A stretch of DNA of 64,000 bases from Paenibacillus sp. MSJ-34 (GCF_018918005.1 NZ_JAHLPR010000029.1:1-64000); one strand, 5' to 3'; shown: positions 49,530 through 58,984, counted from the first letter of the stretch. Numbers and translations are program-made. The notes: generated by a model not told the origin, from the sequence alone.

Positions 49530-50414
49530 ATGAGCAAAAGCGCGAAGGGAACGCTCGCGATAGACGGCGAACAATTGACGGTCACCAATCCCGATAAAAT
49601 GTTATGGCCGGAACAAGGAATTACGAAAGGTATTTTCTTGCAAAAACTGGCCGAACTCGCTCCCTTTCTCCTGACGTATTGCCGCAACCGGTATTTAACG
49701 ACCATCCGATATCCGGACGGTGTCGACAAACCGTTTTTTTACCAAAAAAACTGCCCGGAACCGAAACCGGATTTCGTCAAAACCGCCAAACACGAACAAA
49801 TCAATTACGTCCATCTCGACTCCTTGCCGACGCTGCTCTGGCTCGGCAATTTGGCATGCCTGGAATTCCATCCTTCATTCCATTATATTGGCGACCCGCT
49901 CCCCGCCGAATGGCTGATCGATCTCGACCCGAGCCGGGAGGAAGAGCCCCGCATCATGGAAGCTGCGGCGCTCGTTGGCGACGTGCTGCATTCGCTTGGC
50001 ATCGAATCGGTTCCCAAAACGTCCGGCGCGACGGGCGTGCAAATTTTCGTGCCGATCGAACGCGGCCTCACCTTCGACCAGCTGCGCAAAATCGGCAAAT
50101 TTATCGGGACATACGTCGTCGAGAAAAGGCCCGATTTGTTCACGATCGAACGGCTCAAAAAAGACCGCGGCACCAAAATCTATTTCGATTATTTGCAGCA
50201 TTACGCCGGCAAAACGTTGTCCGCCCCTTACACCCCGCGCGCCCGCAAAATCGCGTCCGTATCCACGCCGTTAACATGGGACGAGGTGCGCCGGGACGTT
50301 CATCCCACCGACTTCCATTTGCTCAATATCGGCGAACGGCTGCGCCGGACGGGGGACTTGATCGCCCAAACGCGGCCGCAGCGGCTAAGCGTCATTCTCG
50401 AACATTTAAAGTGA
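49530..50414 (+). CDS. LigD-type primase-polymerase (PolDom)
   Basis: 294 residues. NPDKMLWPEQGITKGIFL, YPDGVDKPFFYQKNCPE, LACLEFHP, and the catalytic DLDPSREEE motif plus KTSGATGVQIFVP and KIYFDYLQH fit the archaeo-eukaryotic primase fold of LigD polymerase domains, which fill gaps at broken ends with ribonucleotides. ATG 49530 is preceded by AAGGAG at 8 nt. Separate from the ligase gene, behind the structured leader. Confidence 0.94.
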   Translation: MSKSAKGTLAIDGEQLTVTNPDKMLWPEQGITKGIFLQKLAELAPFLLTYCRNRYLTTIRYPDGVDKPFFYQKNCPEPKPDFVKTAKHEQINYVHLDSLPTLLWLGNLACLEFHPSFHYIGDPLPAEWLIDLDPSREEEPRIMEAAALVGDVLHSLGIESVPKTSGATGVQIFVPIERGLTFDQLRKIGKFIGTYVVEKRPDLFTIERLKKDRGTKIYFDYLQHYAGKTLSAPYTPRARKIASVSTPLTWDEVRRDVHPTDFHLLNIGERLRRTGDLIAQTRPQRLSVILEHLK

Positions 50415-50621
50415 GATTCGAACAGTCAAGCCAAGGATTTCGAAGAATGCCGGATTTCCGGCAAGAGAATCGTCGCAATTTGAAAAAATAAATACGAGCA
50501 AAAAGGCGGCCAGCCATCCCCTCCATCCACCCTCCTTATCCAAATGGTTACAATTTTTTAGCATGTTTTGCGGGACAGTCGAATAAATAGCAAGTATAAA
50601 CCCTTTTTTAGGAGAGTAGCC

Positions 50622-51596
50622 ATGAAGAAGCGATGGGTCAAACAGAAGATGACATTGCTCGTCATCCGCGAGGCCGATCAATCGGTCAAACAACTCGATA
50701 TGTCGAAGATGCTCGTTGTCGCGGTTCCGCTCGCCGCCGTGCTGTCCATATCCGGTTTTATCGTCGGTCTCGAGATGAAATCTTCCGCCCATATTCGCAG
50801 TTTGGAAAGCATGATGGCCGAACGCACGATGCAGATGGAAATCACGGTGAAAAACAAGGAACTTGCGATCCAAACGTTGCAAAACGAAATCATTCGCCTC
50901 TCCTCGCAAACGCAGGACATGAAAAACGAAATGCAGAACATTACGGAACTGGAGCAGCAATTGCAGCAGCTCATCGATACATACGGCGTGACGGAACCGA
51001 CGAAGACGAGCGAAATATCGGCATTATCCTGGGACGCGGTGGACAACGTCGGCGGAGATTTGATTGAAGCAAGCCAGGAACAAATTTTGCAGCTGGCGCA
51101 GGATACGCGATCCGATCTGAATCAAATCAAGGAAATGCTCGGCACGATGCGGCATAACGTATCCCAGACGCTGCACAAAGCCCAGGTCGTCGCGGGTACG
51201 CCGACCGAATGGCCGACGGTTTCCACCCGTCTGACGTCAAGCTTCGGTTACCGCAAAGATCCTTTGACGGGCAGAGCGGCTTTTCACGCCGGCATCGATA
51301 TCGGCGGCAAAGTCGGCGATCCGGTGTTTGCGGCCGCGGACGGCAAAGTCATTACGGCGGACAAAGACGGCTCCCACGGCAAATACATCGTCATCGAGCA
51401 CCCGAACGGATTGAAAACATGGTATATGCATCTGCATAAAATCGAAGTCGAAGTGAACGATACCGTGTCCAAGGGAGACCGAATCGCGCAGCTAGGCAAT
51501 ACCGGACGCAGCACGGGGCCCCACTTGCATTTCCAGATCGTGCAAAGCGACAAGCCGATCGATCCGCTCCCGTATGTGAAAAATTCGAAAAAATAA
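50622..51596 (+). CDS. M23 family metallopeptidase (LytM-like)
   Basis: 324 residues. One membrane segment about 30-50, a long coiled coil (about 65-190), then a LytM domain with zinc ligands HAGIDIGG (H, D) and HLHFQI (HxH), and GPH. Cuts peptidoglycan cross-bridges outside the membrane. ATG 50622 follows TTTTTAGGAGAG. Followed at 83 bases by a bactofilin gene; that pairing recurs across bacteria, where bactofilins position M23 peptidases. Confidence 0.92.
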   Translation: MKKRWVKQKMTLLVIREADQSVKQLDMSKMLVVAVPLAAVLSISGFIVGLEMKSSAHIRSLESMMAERTMQMEITVKNKELAIQTLQNEIIRLSSQTQDMKNEMQNITELEQQLQQLIDTYGVTEPTKTSEISALSWDAVDNVGGDLIEASQEQILQLAQDTRSDLNQIKEMLGTMRHNVSQTLHKAQVVAGTPTEWPTVSTRLTSSFGYRKDPLTGRAAFHAGIDIGGKVGDPVFAAADGKVITADKDGSHGKYIVIEHPNGLKTWYMHLHKIEVEVNDTVSKGDRIAQLGNTGRSTGPHLHFQIVQSDKPIDPLPYVKNSKK

Positions 51597-51679
51597 ACAA
51601 CCGACAGCGGCTTTGTTGCGAAATACCGAAATACTCAAATACTCAAATACTATACTCAAAGGGTTAGGAGGAACCTTTC

Positions 51680-52102
51680 ATGTTGAAAGAATCGAAAAAG
51701 TCCCAGCGCCCTACCGACACGCTGATCGGACAAGGAGCCGAATTCGAAGGGCGGATGGAAGGCCAGGCCAACCTGCGGATCGAAGGGCAATTCAAGGGGG
51801 AAATCGTGGCCGCGGGCGATGTCATTATCGGCGAGAAAGGAGTCGCCCATTCGAACATTTCCGCCCAGAACGTCATTATCGCCGGGAAAGTGATCGGCGA
51901 CGTTGCGACCAAAGGGAAGCTCATTTTGCTAACAACCGGCCAGCTCTGCGGCAATTATTCCGGGCCGTCGCTGATCATTCACGAAGGCGCCGACTTCAAC
52001 GGATCGAGCCAGATGGAAAAAGGCCCGGCTGCGGCGCCGCTTCATAAAGAACCGGAGACGACGAACGAAAAATCGGCCAAAAATAAAAAGCAAGCGGGAT
52101 AA
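51680..52102 (+). CDS. Bactofilin
   Basis: 140 residues. Beta-helix core about 14-105 with hexapeptide-like turns (GRMEGQANLRIEGQFKGEIV, GEKGVAHSNISAQNVIIAGKV, GNYSGPSLIIHEGADFNG; the second quoted is one repeat of twenty residues plus V) and disordered tails rich in Lys. Cytoskeletal polymer that anchors to the membrane. TAGGAGGAA precedes ATG. Probably co-transcribed with the M23 peptidase. Confidence 0.93.
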   Translation: MLKESKKSQRPTDTLIGQGAEFEGRMEGQANLRIEGQFKGEIVAAGDVIIGEKGVAHSNISAQNVIIAGKVIGDVATKGKLILLTTGQLCGNYSGPSLIIHEGADFNGSSQMEKGPAAAPLHKEPETTNEKSAKNKKQAG

Positions 52103-52123
52103 AACCGTTCCGCTCGCGGAAAG

Positions 52124-52891
52124 TCATGCAATATCTCTTCTCGCGAACACGATCCAGGAGATAGCGAGAAACGCCGCAAAATAGACGGCCAGCACCGCTG
52201 AGGAGAAGCCGAAGCTCATTCCCGGATATGGCGTGCTGCCGTGCATATAGTTGTACAAATGCATGTTGTGGAAAAGCAAATATTTGGCCCAGCCGTACTT
52301 GGCCGGATGGAGCAGCATCGGCACCATATCGCCGAACATGAATACAAACATCGCCATTCCGATCGAAAGCCCATTGCTGCGAAAAACGGCGGACAACATG
52401 AACGTAAATGTGGCAATCACGAGCAAATCGATAAATTTATAAACGGACGTCATGAGGAAATCCGACCATAATCCGGGCCCGGGCATATTCGGGAACAGAA
52501 GCGCCGATATGCCGAATACGAGCGCAAACACAAGCACGCTCATGAACAACGCGAACAGAACGAGCGCTATATATTTGGAGAGCAATATTTTGCCCCGGGT
52601 CCAAGGGCGGATCAGCAGCAGCTTGATCGTTCCCCAGGCAAATTCGCTGGAGACGATGCCCGCGGCGACCACAATCGTCACAATGGTAATGCAAACGTTC
52701 AGCATCGGCAGCAAGCTGAACACCATATCTTGAAGCGTAATCGCCGCAGATCGGTCGACCGTATACGACAAAAGCGGAATCAACAAGGACAAGCCCGCCA
52801 ATATCCCGATCATGACCCATGTTCCCAAGCGAAGGTATATTTTCAAGTTTTCATTATGAACTAATTTCCAAAAGCTAAACAATCTGCTCAC
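52124..52891 (-). CDS. ABC-2 type transporter permease
   Basis: 255 residues with six membrane segments of the ABC-2 type, ending in a Pro-rich SAVLAVYFAAFLAISWIVF. Pairs with the upstream ATPase gene, which it overlaps by 17 bases. Substrate unknown; such pairs often export lipids, peptides or antibiotics. Confidence 0.88.
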   Translation of the reverse strand: MSRLFSFWKLVHNENLKIYLRLGTWVMIGILAGLSLLIPLLSYTVDRSAAITLQDMVFSLLPMLNVCITIVTIVVAAGIVSSEFAWGTIKLLLIRPWTRGKILLSKYIALVLFALFMSVLVFALVFGISALLFPNMPGPGLWSDFLMTSVYKFIDLLVIATFTFMLSAVFRSNGLSIGMAMFVFMFGDMVPMLLHPAKYGWAKYLLFHNMHLYNYMHGSTPYPGMSFGFSSAVLAVYFAAFLAISWIVFARRDIA

Positions 52892-53801
52892 TTCCCGTCA
52901 TTTCCAGAAATTGATCTTCGAGCGATTTCGTCAGCGTACGAATGCCGTACACTTTAATGCCGGCTTGCACCAATTGCGCGTTCGCTTCGGCAATTCGTTC
53001 GCGGTCCGCTTCGACGATCAGCCTCTGCCCGTCCGCCGAGACGGACGCTTCCGTCCCGCTGCCTGATAATGCGTCCAGCGCCGCATCGGGACGATCCACC
53101 TCAAACTCCGCCTGAACGATGCCGGAATAACGGCCCGCATCGTGAACGGAGCGTTCGTCGATCAAACGCCCGTTCTGAATAATGGCGACCCGATCGCACA
53201 TCAGCTCCATTTCCGATAGCATATGGCTCGACACGAACACGGTGGTCCCTTCCTCCCGGGCCAATGCGCGCAAGTAATCGCGCAATTCGCGAATGCCGGC
53301 CGGATCAAGCCCGTTCGTGGGCTCGTCCAGCACGAGCAAGGAAGGACGGTGCATGATCGCTTGCGCCACGCCTAACCGTTGCCGCATTCCAAGCGAATAC
53401 GTCTTCACCTTATCGTCAATCCGACGTTCCAGCCCTACCAAGCGGACGACTTCGTCGATTCGCTCCCGCGTAATATTCGGCATCATCCGTGCAAAATACG
53501 TCAAATTTTGATATCCTGTCATAAATTTGTACATTTCCGGATTTTCCACAATCGCTCCGATATGGCGGACCGCCTGCTCGAACGATTTCGAGATGCTTTT
53601 GCCCTCAATCCAAATATCGCCCGCGGAAATGGAGCTTAACCCGACCATCATGCGAATGGTCGTCGTTTTGCCGGCCCCGTTCGGTCCCAAAAAACCGTAA
53701 ACTTGTCCGGCGGGAATATCCAATGTCATGTTATCGATAATCGTGCGGGAACCGATTCTTTTCGTAACGTCCCTGAACTGCACAACCGTCTTGTCTGCCA
53801 A
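52875..53801 (-). CDS. ABC transporter ATP-binding protein
   Basis: 308 residues from TTG 53801, which has TAGGAGGAA upstream. Walker A GPNGAGKTTT, signature YSLGMRQRLGVAQA, Walker B LLVLDEPTNGLDP, H-loop SSHMLSE; a C-terminal extension (about 225-308). Closest to the bacitracin/multidrug BcrA-like exporters. A longer frame upstream has no ribosome site. With the permease it forms an exporter. Confidence 0.92.
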   Translation of the reverse strand: MADKTVVQFRDVTKRIGSRTIIDNMTLDIPAGQVYGFLGPNGAGKTTTIRMMVGLSSISAGDIWIEGKSISKSFEQAVRHIGAIVENPEMYKFMTGYQNLTYFARMMPNITRERIDEVVRLVGLERRIDDKVKTYSLGMRQRLGVAQAIMHRPSLLVLDEPTNGLDPAGIRELRDYLRALAREEGTTVFVSSHMLSEMELMCDRVAIIQNGRLIDERSVHDAGRYSGIVQAEFEVDRPDAALDALSGSGTEASVSADGQRLIVEADRERIAEANAQLVQAGIKVYGIRTLTKSLEDQFLEMTGSEQIV

Positions 53802-53818
53802 CCTGATTCCTCCTAGGC

Positions 53819-54013
53819 TTATTTCGAATAATCGGACAAATCGGACCCGGAGACGGAAGAGAACATATCCGAGACCGGACGGACGTAACAGGCTTCGCAA
53901 CAGCCTAGCGGCGTTTCAATGCGGAAATAGCCGGTGCGAAATACGGAAACAGCCCGTAACGACGGCACAATTTGACCGCATGCCAAACAGTAAATATTGT
54001 CCGTTTGTTTCAT
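53819..54013 (-). CDS. Small hypothetical protein with two Cys pairs
   Basis: 64 residues from ATG 54013 with GAAGGG upstream. IYCLACGQIVPSL and LGCCEACYVRP carry CxxC and CCxxC, a possible zinc site. The C-terminus is Ser/Asp-rich. No known family; 17 bases upstream of the ABC exporter in the same direction, so perhaps an accessory. Confidence 0.6.
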   Translation of the reverse strand: MKQTDNIYCLACGQIVPSLRAVSVFRTGYFRIETPLGCCEACYVRPVSDMFSSVSGSDLSDYSK

Positions 54014-54103
54014 ATTATCGTTCCCTTCTAGAAACGTCTTCAACAATTTGCTACAATATGTATCATTTTTACAATTTACCTCAACAAACTAACGTTGTCA
54101 AGT

Positions 54104-54877
54104 TCAAGTTCTGAACCGCTCCGCGACAAACCGCAGTTCCCCCAGCAAATCCGACAGCGCCACTCCCTCGTTCCGGCACTGCTCGGACATCGCTTCCGCC
54201 CATTCGCCGCGCGCTTGGATCCACCGGTCGAATGCGATCTGCAGCAATTCCGCCGTTCGTACGTCGGTTATCCGCAGACGCCGTCTCCCGAGCGGAAATA
54301 AAGCGGATAATTGTTCCTCCGCCCGCACCGCTTCCGGAACGCCGATGACAATCCGCCGCGTCAAGCGGGAAGAAGGATCGTAGGGATGCAGCGGATCGGA
54401 TAGCGAAGGGATCATCCATAGCTGGACCGATGGGCCGTATCGTTCCTGCAAGCTTTGCGCCAATCTGCCGCAAGTTCCCGCCCGCACCGCCGTATGAACC
54501 GCAACGATTCGCGCCTTGCCGAGATTCGGGCCAAGCTCTTCCAGTATCCTCCCTGCCTGCCCCTCCGCGGACGATAGCCCCGCTCCCTCTCCCGAACCCG
54601 AAGCGTCGTTTGATAGAGGCAATGCGTATACGACCGCTTCCGCATGCCGGACGGCATACGAAACATTGACGGTAAAGAGGAGCAGATCATTGTCGGCATA
54701 TCGTTTCCACGCCTTCATCCGTTCGGCCGCAAACGCCGTCCGGTCCGGCGCGTCTCCCCGCAGCCGGCCGATCCGCCCGGCATCGCGGTCGGCGACGACG
54801 ACACGGTGTCCGAGGGCCGCCAAGCGAATCGCGCAACGCAATCCGTCATCCCCGGCTCCGAGCACAGCGCATCTCAC
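54104..54877 (-). CDS. Truncated UDP-glucose/GDP-mannose dehydrogenase-like protein
   Basis: 257 residues. CAVLGAGDDGLRCAIRLAAL and VVVADRDAGRI form a Rossmann NAD site (the usual G-x-G-x-x-G reads GAGDDG), then a segment resembling the middle of UGDH-type enzymes. The C-terminal UDP-binding domain is absent, and the catalytic Cys motif (GxGFGGxC) is not visible, so it is probably not a working dehydrogenase. Alternatively an uncharacterised NAD-binding protein. Confidence 0.55.
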   Translation of the reverse strand: MRCAVLGAGDDGLRCAIRLAALGHRVVVADRDAGRIGRLRGDAPDRTAFAAERMKAWKRYADNDLLLFTVNVSYAVRHAEAVVYALPLSNDASGSGEGAGLSSAEGQAGRILEELGPNLGKARIVAVHTAVRAGTCGRLAQSLQERYGPSVQLWMIPSLSDPLHPYDPSSRLTRRIVIGVPEAVRAEEQLSALFPLGRRRLRITDVRTAELLQIAFDRWIQARGEWAEAMSEQCRNEGVALSDLLGELRFVAERFRT

Positions 54878-55051
54878 AAACCGCGCCCTCCTTTGTCCAC
54901 AAAAATTATGCGCCTCCTCACATCTTATTCTTCTCTATTCTATGATATGCCAAACAAAGTTGATTCTTTTCCCTATCACTTTTTATTTGCGAGTTTCATA
55001 TGTTATATCAAATCTGCTGCATAAGCATACGGAAAGTGTGGTGAATCAAAC

Positions 55052-56776
55052 ATGGCGAATATAGTGGATATTAAAGATTTCGGTGCGAAAGGGGACGGGG
55101 TCGCGGACGACGCGGCGGCCATTCAGCAAGCGGTCGACAGCGCGAAGGGAATTCCGGTTTTCATCCCGCCCGGCACTTATCTTTTATCCAAATCTATCAT
55201 CTTGCCGCAAGGCAAAACGATCATTCAAGGCGTTGGAACGCTGAAAAAAACGGGAAATTTCGGGGGAACCGGCCTATTGGTAGACTCTAACGGCGGGGCA
55301 ACCGGACTGATCGTCAGCGGAATCGGATTGGACGGCAACGAAGCGAACCAATCGCTGCAAAGCCCGCATTACCAGGTCGGCGTAAGATTAGACCGCTCCA
55401 GGAATGTTGTCTTTGACGGCGTGCAATTATATAATACGGGATTTCGCGCGTTGGACATGCGCTACTGCGACGGTATCGTCGTTACGAATTGCATATTCCA
55501 AAATTGCGGGGTCAATATCGGCGGAAGCGGCGGGGCGAACAGCAATAGCGGAAACGCGATCAGCTACGATTTTTGCAAAAACTTGGTCGTAAAAGGCAAT
55601 ACGTTCCGCCGATGGGGAGACAGCGGCTGCGACGGCATCGAAGGACAAAACATTGTAATCGAAAACAATATATTTCTCGGCGCATCCTACTTCGGTTTGG
55701 AACCGATTTACGAAGAAGGGGGGATCGGCGCGACCGGCTCGGATCGAGTCGTCATTACGGGGAACTACGTGCAAGCCCGCAAAGGAATCGCAATCGAACC
55801 GCTTACGAAAAGCGGCCGCGACATTCTCGTATCGGGCAATATGGTGAAGACGAATACGTTATGCGGCATCTTCGTCACAGGCAGAGCAGACCTGGGCTTT
55901 TCGATCTCGGAAATACGCATTGCCGATAATATGATCGAAATGACGTATCCGGGCGAAGAAGCGAATGGAGGCATCTATATCGGGGCGAACGTCTTCGACT
56001 GTTCGATCGAGCGGAACGCGCTTAACGGCAACGGCGATGCGTCGAACAGCAATGAAGGGATCGGCGGCATCACGGTTCGCGGCGACGCGAATGCGAGAAA
56101 CAGCGATATTTCCATCCGAAACAATACCGTAACCGGATTCAGAGGATACGGAATTTACGCGCGCTATACGGACGGACTTACGGTCGAAAGCAATATTTGC
56201 AAACATAATTCGAAGCAGTATTCCCCAGTAGGCTACCGGGGCGATATCTATTTGCTCGGTTGCCGGGACGCCGGCTGCTCAGGCAATACCGTCACAGTCG
56301 ATCCGCTTCATGCGAGCAACGCGATCTATTTCAACGGCTCGACTTGCACGGTCGGAGCCAATGCTACCAACGCCAAGACGTTGTACGGTTCCGTCGATTC
56401 GAATATGCTGCCGTCCCGATTCGATCGGATCGAGATCGGCGGCTCCCTCGTCAGCAACGCCAGCGATCTTCCGGATGCCGGCGCTTTCCGGAAAGGCGAT
56501 TGCCTGTACCGGACCAATCCAGAGCCGGGCGGATACGTCGGCTGGGTATGCACCGCCGCGGGTATTGCCAACAAGAACGCTTGGGCGCCCAGAAAAGCTT
56601 ATACGGTCGGCACGACCGTGAACGCCAATAATAAAGTATACCGCTGCATCGGTGCGGGCACGTCGGGAACTTCGGCGCCGTCCCGCATCTCCGGCACGAT
56701 AACGGACGGTACGGTCGTATGGGCGTATGTCGACGCGCTGGCCGTGTTCAAACCGTTCGGCTTGATCGGCTCATAG
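55052..56776 (+). CDS. Pectate-lyase-3-type beta-helix protein
   Basis: 574 residues, no signal peptide. DIKDFGAKGDGVADDAAAIQ opens the Pectate_lyase_3 fold of tailspike and exosporium-like proteins; turns such as NIVIENNIFLGASY, VVITGNYVQARKGIAIEP and ILVSGNMVKTNTLCGIFV repeat to about residue 430. The C-terminal 95 residues (APRKAYTVGTTVNANNKVYR, GTSGTSAPSR) look like a carbohydrate-binding module. Binds or cleaves polysaccharide; next to a polysaccharide cluster. Confidence 0.8.
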   Translation: MANIVDIKDFGAKGDGVADDAAAIQQAVDSAKGIPVFIPPGTYLLSKSIILPQGKTIIQGVGTLKKTGNFGGTGLLVDSNGGATGLIVSGIGLDGNEANQSLQSPHYQVGVRLDRSRNVVFDGVQLYNTGFRALDMRYCDGIVVTNCIFQNCGVNIGGSGGANSNSGNAISYDFCKNLVVKGNTFRRWGDSGCDGIEGQNIVIENNIFLGASYFGLEPIYEEGGIGATGSDRVVITGNYVQARKGIAIEPLTKSGRDILVSGNMVKTNTLCGIFVTGRADLGFSISEIRIADNMIEMTYPGEEANGGIYIGANVFDCSIERNALNGNGDASNSNEGIGGITVRGDANARNSDISIRNNTVTGFRGYGIYARYTDGLTVESNICKHNSKQYSPVGYRGDIYLLGCRDAGCSGNTVTVDPLHASNAIYFNGSTCTVGANATNAKTLYGSVDSNMLPSRFDRIEIGGSLVSNASDLPDAGAFRKGDCLYRTNPEPGGYVGWVCTAAGIANKNAWAPRKAYTVGTTVNANNKVYRCIGAGTSGTSAPSRISGTITDGTVVWAYVDALAVFKPFGLIGS

Positions 56777-56788
56777 TCATGGACAGTA

Positions 56789-56823
56789 TCGCTCCCCTCC
56801 GCTAGCGCATAGCGGAGGGGAGC
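56789..56823 (+). terminator. Terminator after the beta-helix gene
   Basis: CTCCCCTCCGCTA gcgca TAGCGGAGGGGAG, a perfect 13-bp stem; T tail (CTTGTT) is short. Confidence 0.65.
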
Positions 56824-56907
56824 TTGTTAAGCATCAAGCAGCCCCCACCTTGTAGATCGGATGAGGGCTTGAATGAAGGGGGCCAACGGACCGTTTTATA
56901 CGATTCT

Positions 56908-57089
56908 ATTGGATTTTGTCCAATGAATTATCCTTTTAACCCCACTGTGCGATTCTCCATTGGATTTCTTCCAAATAAAATGTTCGCAAACAGAGCAGAA
57001 AGACGGGGAAAGACGAAAAATATTGGATATTTTCCAACGGGAATGCGCACTTCTACTAAAAACACCCAATTCGATTGGACATCATCCAA
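56908..57089. repeat. TTGGA-N5-TCCAA palindrome array 2
   Basis: Four perfect units at 56909 (loop TTTTG), 56960 (TTTCT), 57023 (TATTT) and 57075 (CATCA), spaced 51, 63 and 52 bp. Some share a preceding CGATTCT. Between convergent genes; the same unit occurs at 39771-39955. No gene is supported in 56824-57176. Confidence 0.8.
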
Positions 57090-57176
57090 CGGCCTATCCC
57101 CAACCGATACTTCAATTCACACACGGTCTCGATCACGGTATTGAAGATGGGCTCAGTTTGACGCTTACGGAACTCG

Positions 57177-58145
57177 TTATGTAAGCTGGTCGACGATCAA
57201 ATCGTGAATTCTGCTTTTCTCTTGCGAATCGACGATATAATAATAGATGCGATCGATCATTTTCCCTTTGCCGTTCACAACCTCATGATGAAATTCGTAC
57301 CGGTGCGGCTTGTATTTCATAAATAACGTTTTGATCCGGTCCCATGTCAAATTCGTTTTTACATCGTTCTTGAGAATATCCAATATGCCCGGCAAATCTC
57401 CGATATTGGCAATATCACGCAGCGAATCGAACAATCCTTTCAGCAGCTGCTGCTGGCGCAGCGTTCTGCCTACATCTCCGCGGGGATCGTCACTGCGCAT
57501 CCGGGCGTAAGCCAGCGCGGCTTCGCCGCCCAGCACGTTCTTTCCTTTTTCGAATACATATCCGTCGTGGTCGAAATAAAACGCATTATCTACCTCAACG
57601 CCACCCAACTGATCGACGATCTCCGCAAATCCTTCCATATTCGTTTTGACATAGTAGTCGACGGGCGCGTCGAGCAGCCGTTCCACCGTTTCGACGGACA
57701 TCGCCGTTCCGCCGAATGCATACGAGTGGTTGATTTTGTCGACCGTGCCTTTACCCGCAATTTCCACCCGGGTATCGCGCGGAATGCTTACGAGAAGGAC
57801 GGACCGTTTCGCCGGATTCACGGTGGCGAATACGATCGTATCCGCGCGCCCGACATCCTGCTCGCGTTCGTCCACGCCGAGCAGCAGCAAGGAGAACGGC
57901 TGCAATTCCTCGCCGTCCATCTCCGCCGCGTTGCCGGGCATGGCGTCGGCTTCGCCCTGCCCGCGCACCGGGACGGGATTGTCGCTTGCTTGCGCGCGAA
58001 GCGGCGATTGCGGGCGATTTGGCAGCGCCTCGTACATCCGGTCCACCGTTTGCTTGACGCTTATATAGGCGTACAGCATCGTTCCTCCCGCCAGCAACAG
58101 CAATCCGACTCCGATGCAAGCCGCTATTTTCATCCATCGCCTCAT
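57177..58145 (-). CDS. LytR-CpsA-Psr (LCP) family protein
   Basis: 322 residues. N-terminal membrane anchor (CIGVGLLLLAGGTMLYAYI), then LLLGVDEREQDVGRADTIVF with the conserved Asp-Arg for pyrophosphate binding, SIPRDTRVEIAGKG, KINHSYAFGG and YVFEKGKNVLGGEAALAYAR/RMRSDDPRGDVGRTLRQQQLL. LCP enzymes attach undecaprenyl-linked glycopolymers to peptidoglycan; last gene of the polysaccharide cluster. Confidence 0.93.
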   Translation of the reverse strand: MRRWMKIAACIGVGLLLLAGGTMLYAYISVKQTVDRMYEALPNRPQSPLRAQASDNPVPVRGQGEADAMPGNAAEMDGEELQPFSLLLLGVDEREQDVGRADTIVFATVNPAKRSVLLVSIPRDTRVEIAGKGTVDKINHSYAFGGTAMSVETVERLLDAPVDYYVKTNMEGFAEIVDQLGGVEVDNAFYFDHDGYVFEKGKNVLGGEAALAYARMRSDDPRGDVGRTLRQQQLLKGLFDSLRDIANIGDLPGILDILKNDVKTNLTWDRIKTLFMKYKPHRYEFHHEVVNGKGKMIDRIYYYIVDSQEKSRIHDLIVDQLT

Positions 58146-58174
58146 GCTCGACTCTCCCCATTATCGTGACCGTA

Positions 58175-58984
58175 TTACGGCTTTCCGCCCAATTCCATCA
58201 TCATTCTTACGCTAGTATCGACTTTAGCGAGCCAGCCCGGCATTTGCGCTTCTTCCGGCACGAGAGCCGCAAGCTTGCGCGCCGGATCGAATTCCTTCAA
58301 TCCCGCGATCAGTTCCTTGTCCCGCAAAGCGGCCGGAGTCGACACCCGATAATAAGCTCCGCCGATTCTGCCGACCACATAGCGCGCCAGCGACGTTTCA
58401 ATCTCCAAATTCGAGAATTGATACACGGCATGAATGTCCTGCGCATCGTCCAAGTTGCCGATGCGAAACGTTCGTCCGCCGCCGTTCCCCGATTGCGTTA
58501 GCGCCGGCAAATCGCCGGCAAGCCACGCGGTCGTATGAACGGGACGGAAACCGACCCTCTCATACCAGCCGAGCACGCCTGCGTTCGAGACGAATCCATC
58601 GAGCGTAATCTCCCGTACGCCGTACCGCTCGGCATACCGTATGCCCCACCTGAGCAACGACTTCCCAATCCCTTTCCCTCTCGCTTCCGGGTGCACGAAC
58701 AAATTGTTCAAATGCAAAGCGCGGACGATTAAACGCCACTCCGCAAAGCCGAGAAGAACGCCCCGTCCGTCCGCAATTCCCATAAACGTCGAATGGAGGG
58801 AGAAGGGGGGACGTTCAAGAAACGGGATGATATATTTGCGGTATCCTTCGCATGAACAAATCGTCATTTCGTAAATGCCGGGCTCGGAACCGAGCCGGAT
58901 CAATTCGAAAATGCCGGATGCATATTCCGGTCCTAACCGGATCACATCGTAGCTCCCTTGCATCCCCATCGCATCCCTTCTCAT
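58175..58984 (-). CDS. GNAT-family acetyltransferase in polysaccharide cluster
   Basis: 269 residues. LNNLFVHPEARGKGIGKSLL is the acetyl-CoA loop, with EITLDGFVSNAGVLGWYERV downstream; the C-terminal 80 residues form a second domain (LEIETSLARYVVGRIGG). Its ATG overlaps the aminotransferase stop by 4 bases; ATGs a few codons in (MGMQGSY) are also possible. Neighbouring aminotransferase suggests it acetylates an amino-sugar intermediate (inference). Confidence 0.8.
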   Translation of the reverse strand: MRRDAMGMQGSYDVIRLGPEYASGIFELIRLGSEPGIYEMTICSCEGYRKYIIPFLERPPFSLHSTFMGIADGRGVLLGFAEWRLIVRALHLNNLFVHPEARGKGIGKSLLRWGIRYAERYGVREITLDGFVSNAGVLGWYERVGFRPVHTTAWLAGDLPALTQSGNGGGRTFRIGNLDDAQDIHAVYQFSNLEIETSLARYVVGRIGGAYYRVSTPAALRDKELIAGLKEFDPARKLAALVPEEAQMPGWLAKVDTSVRMMMELGGKP

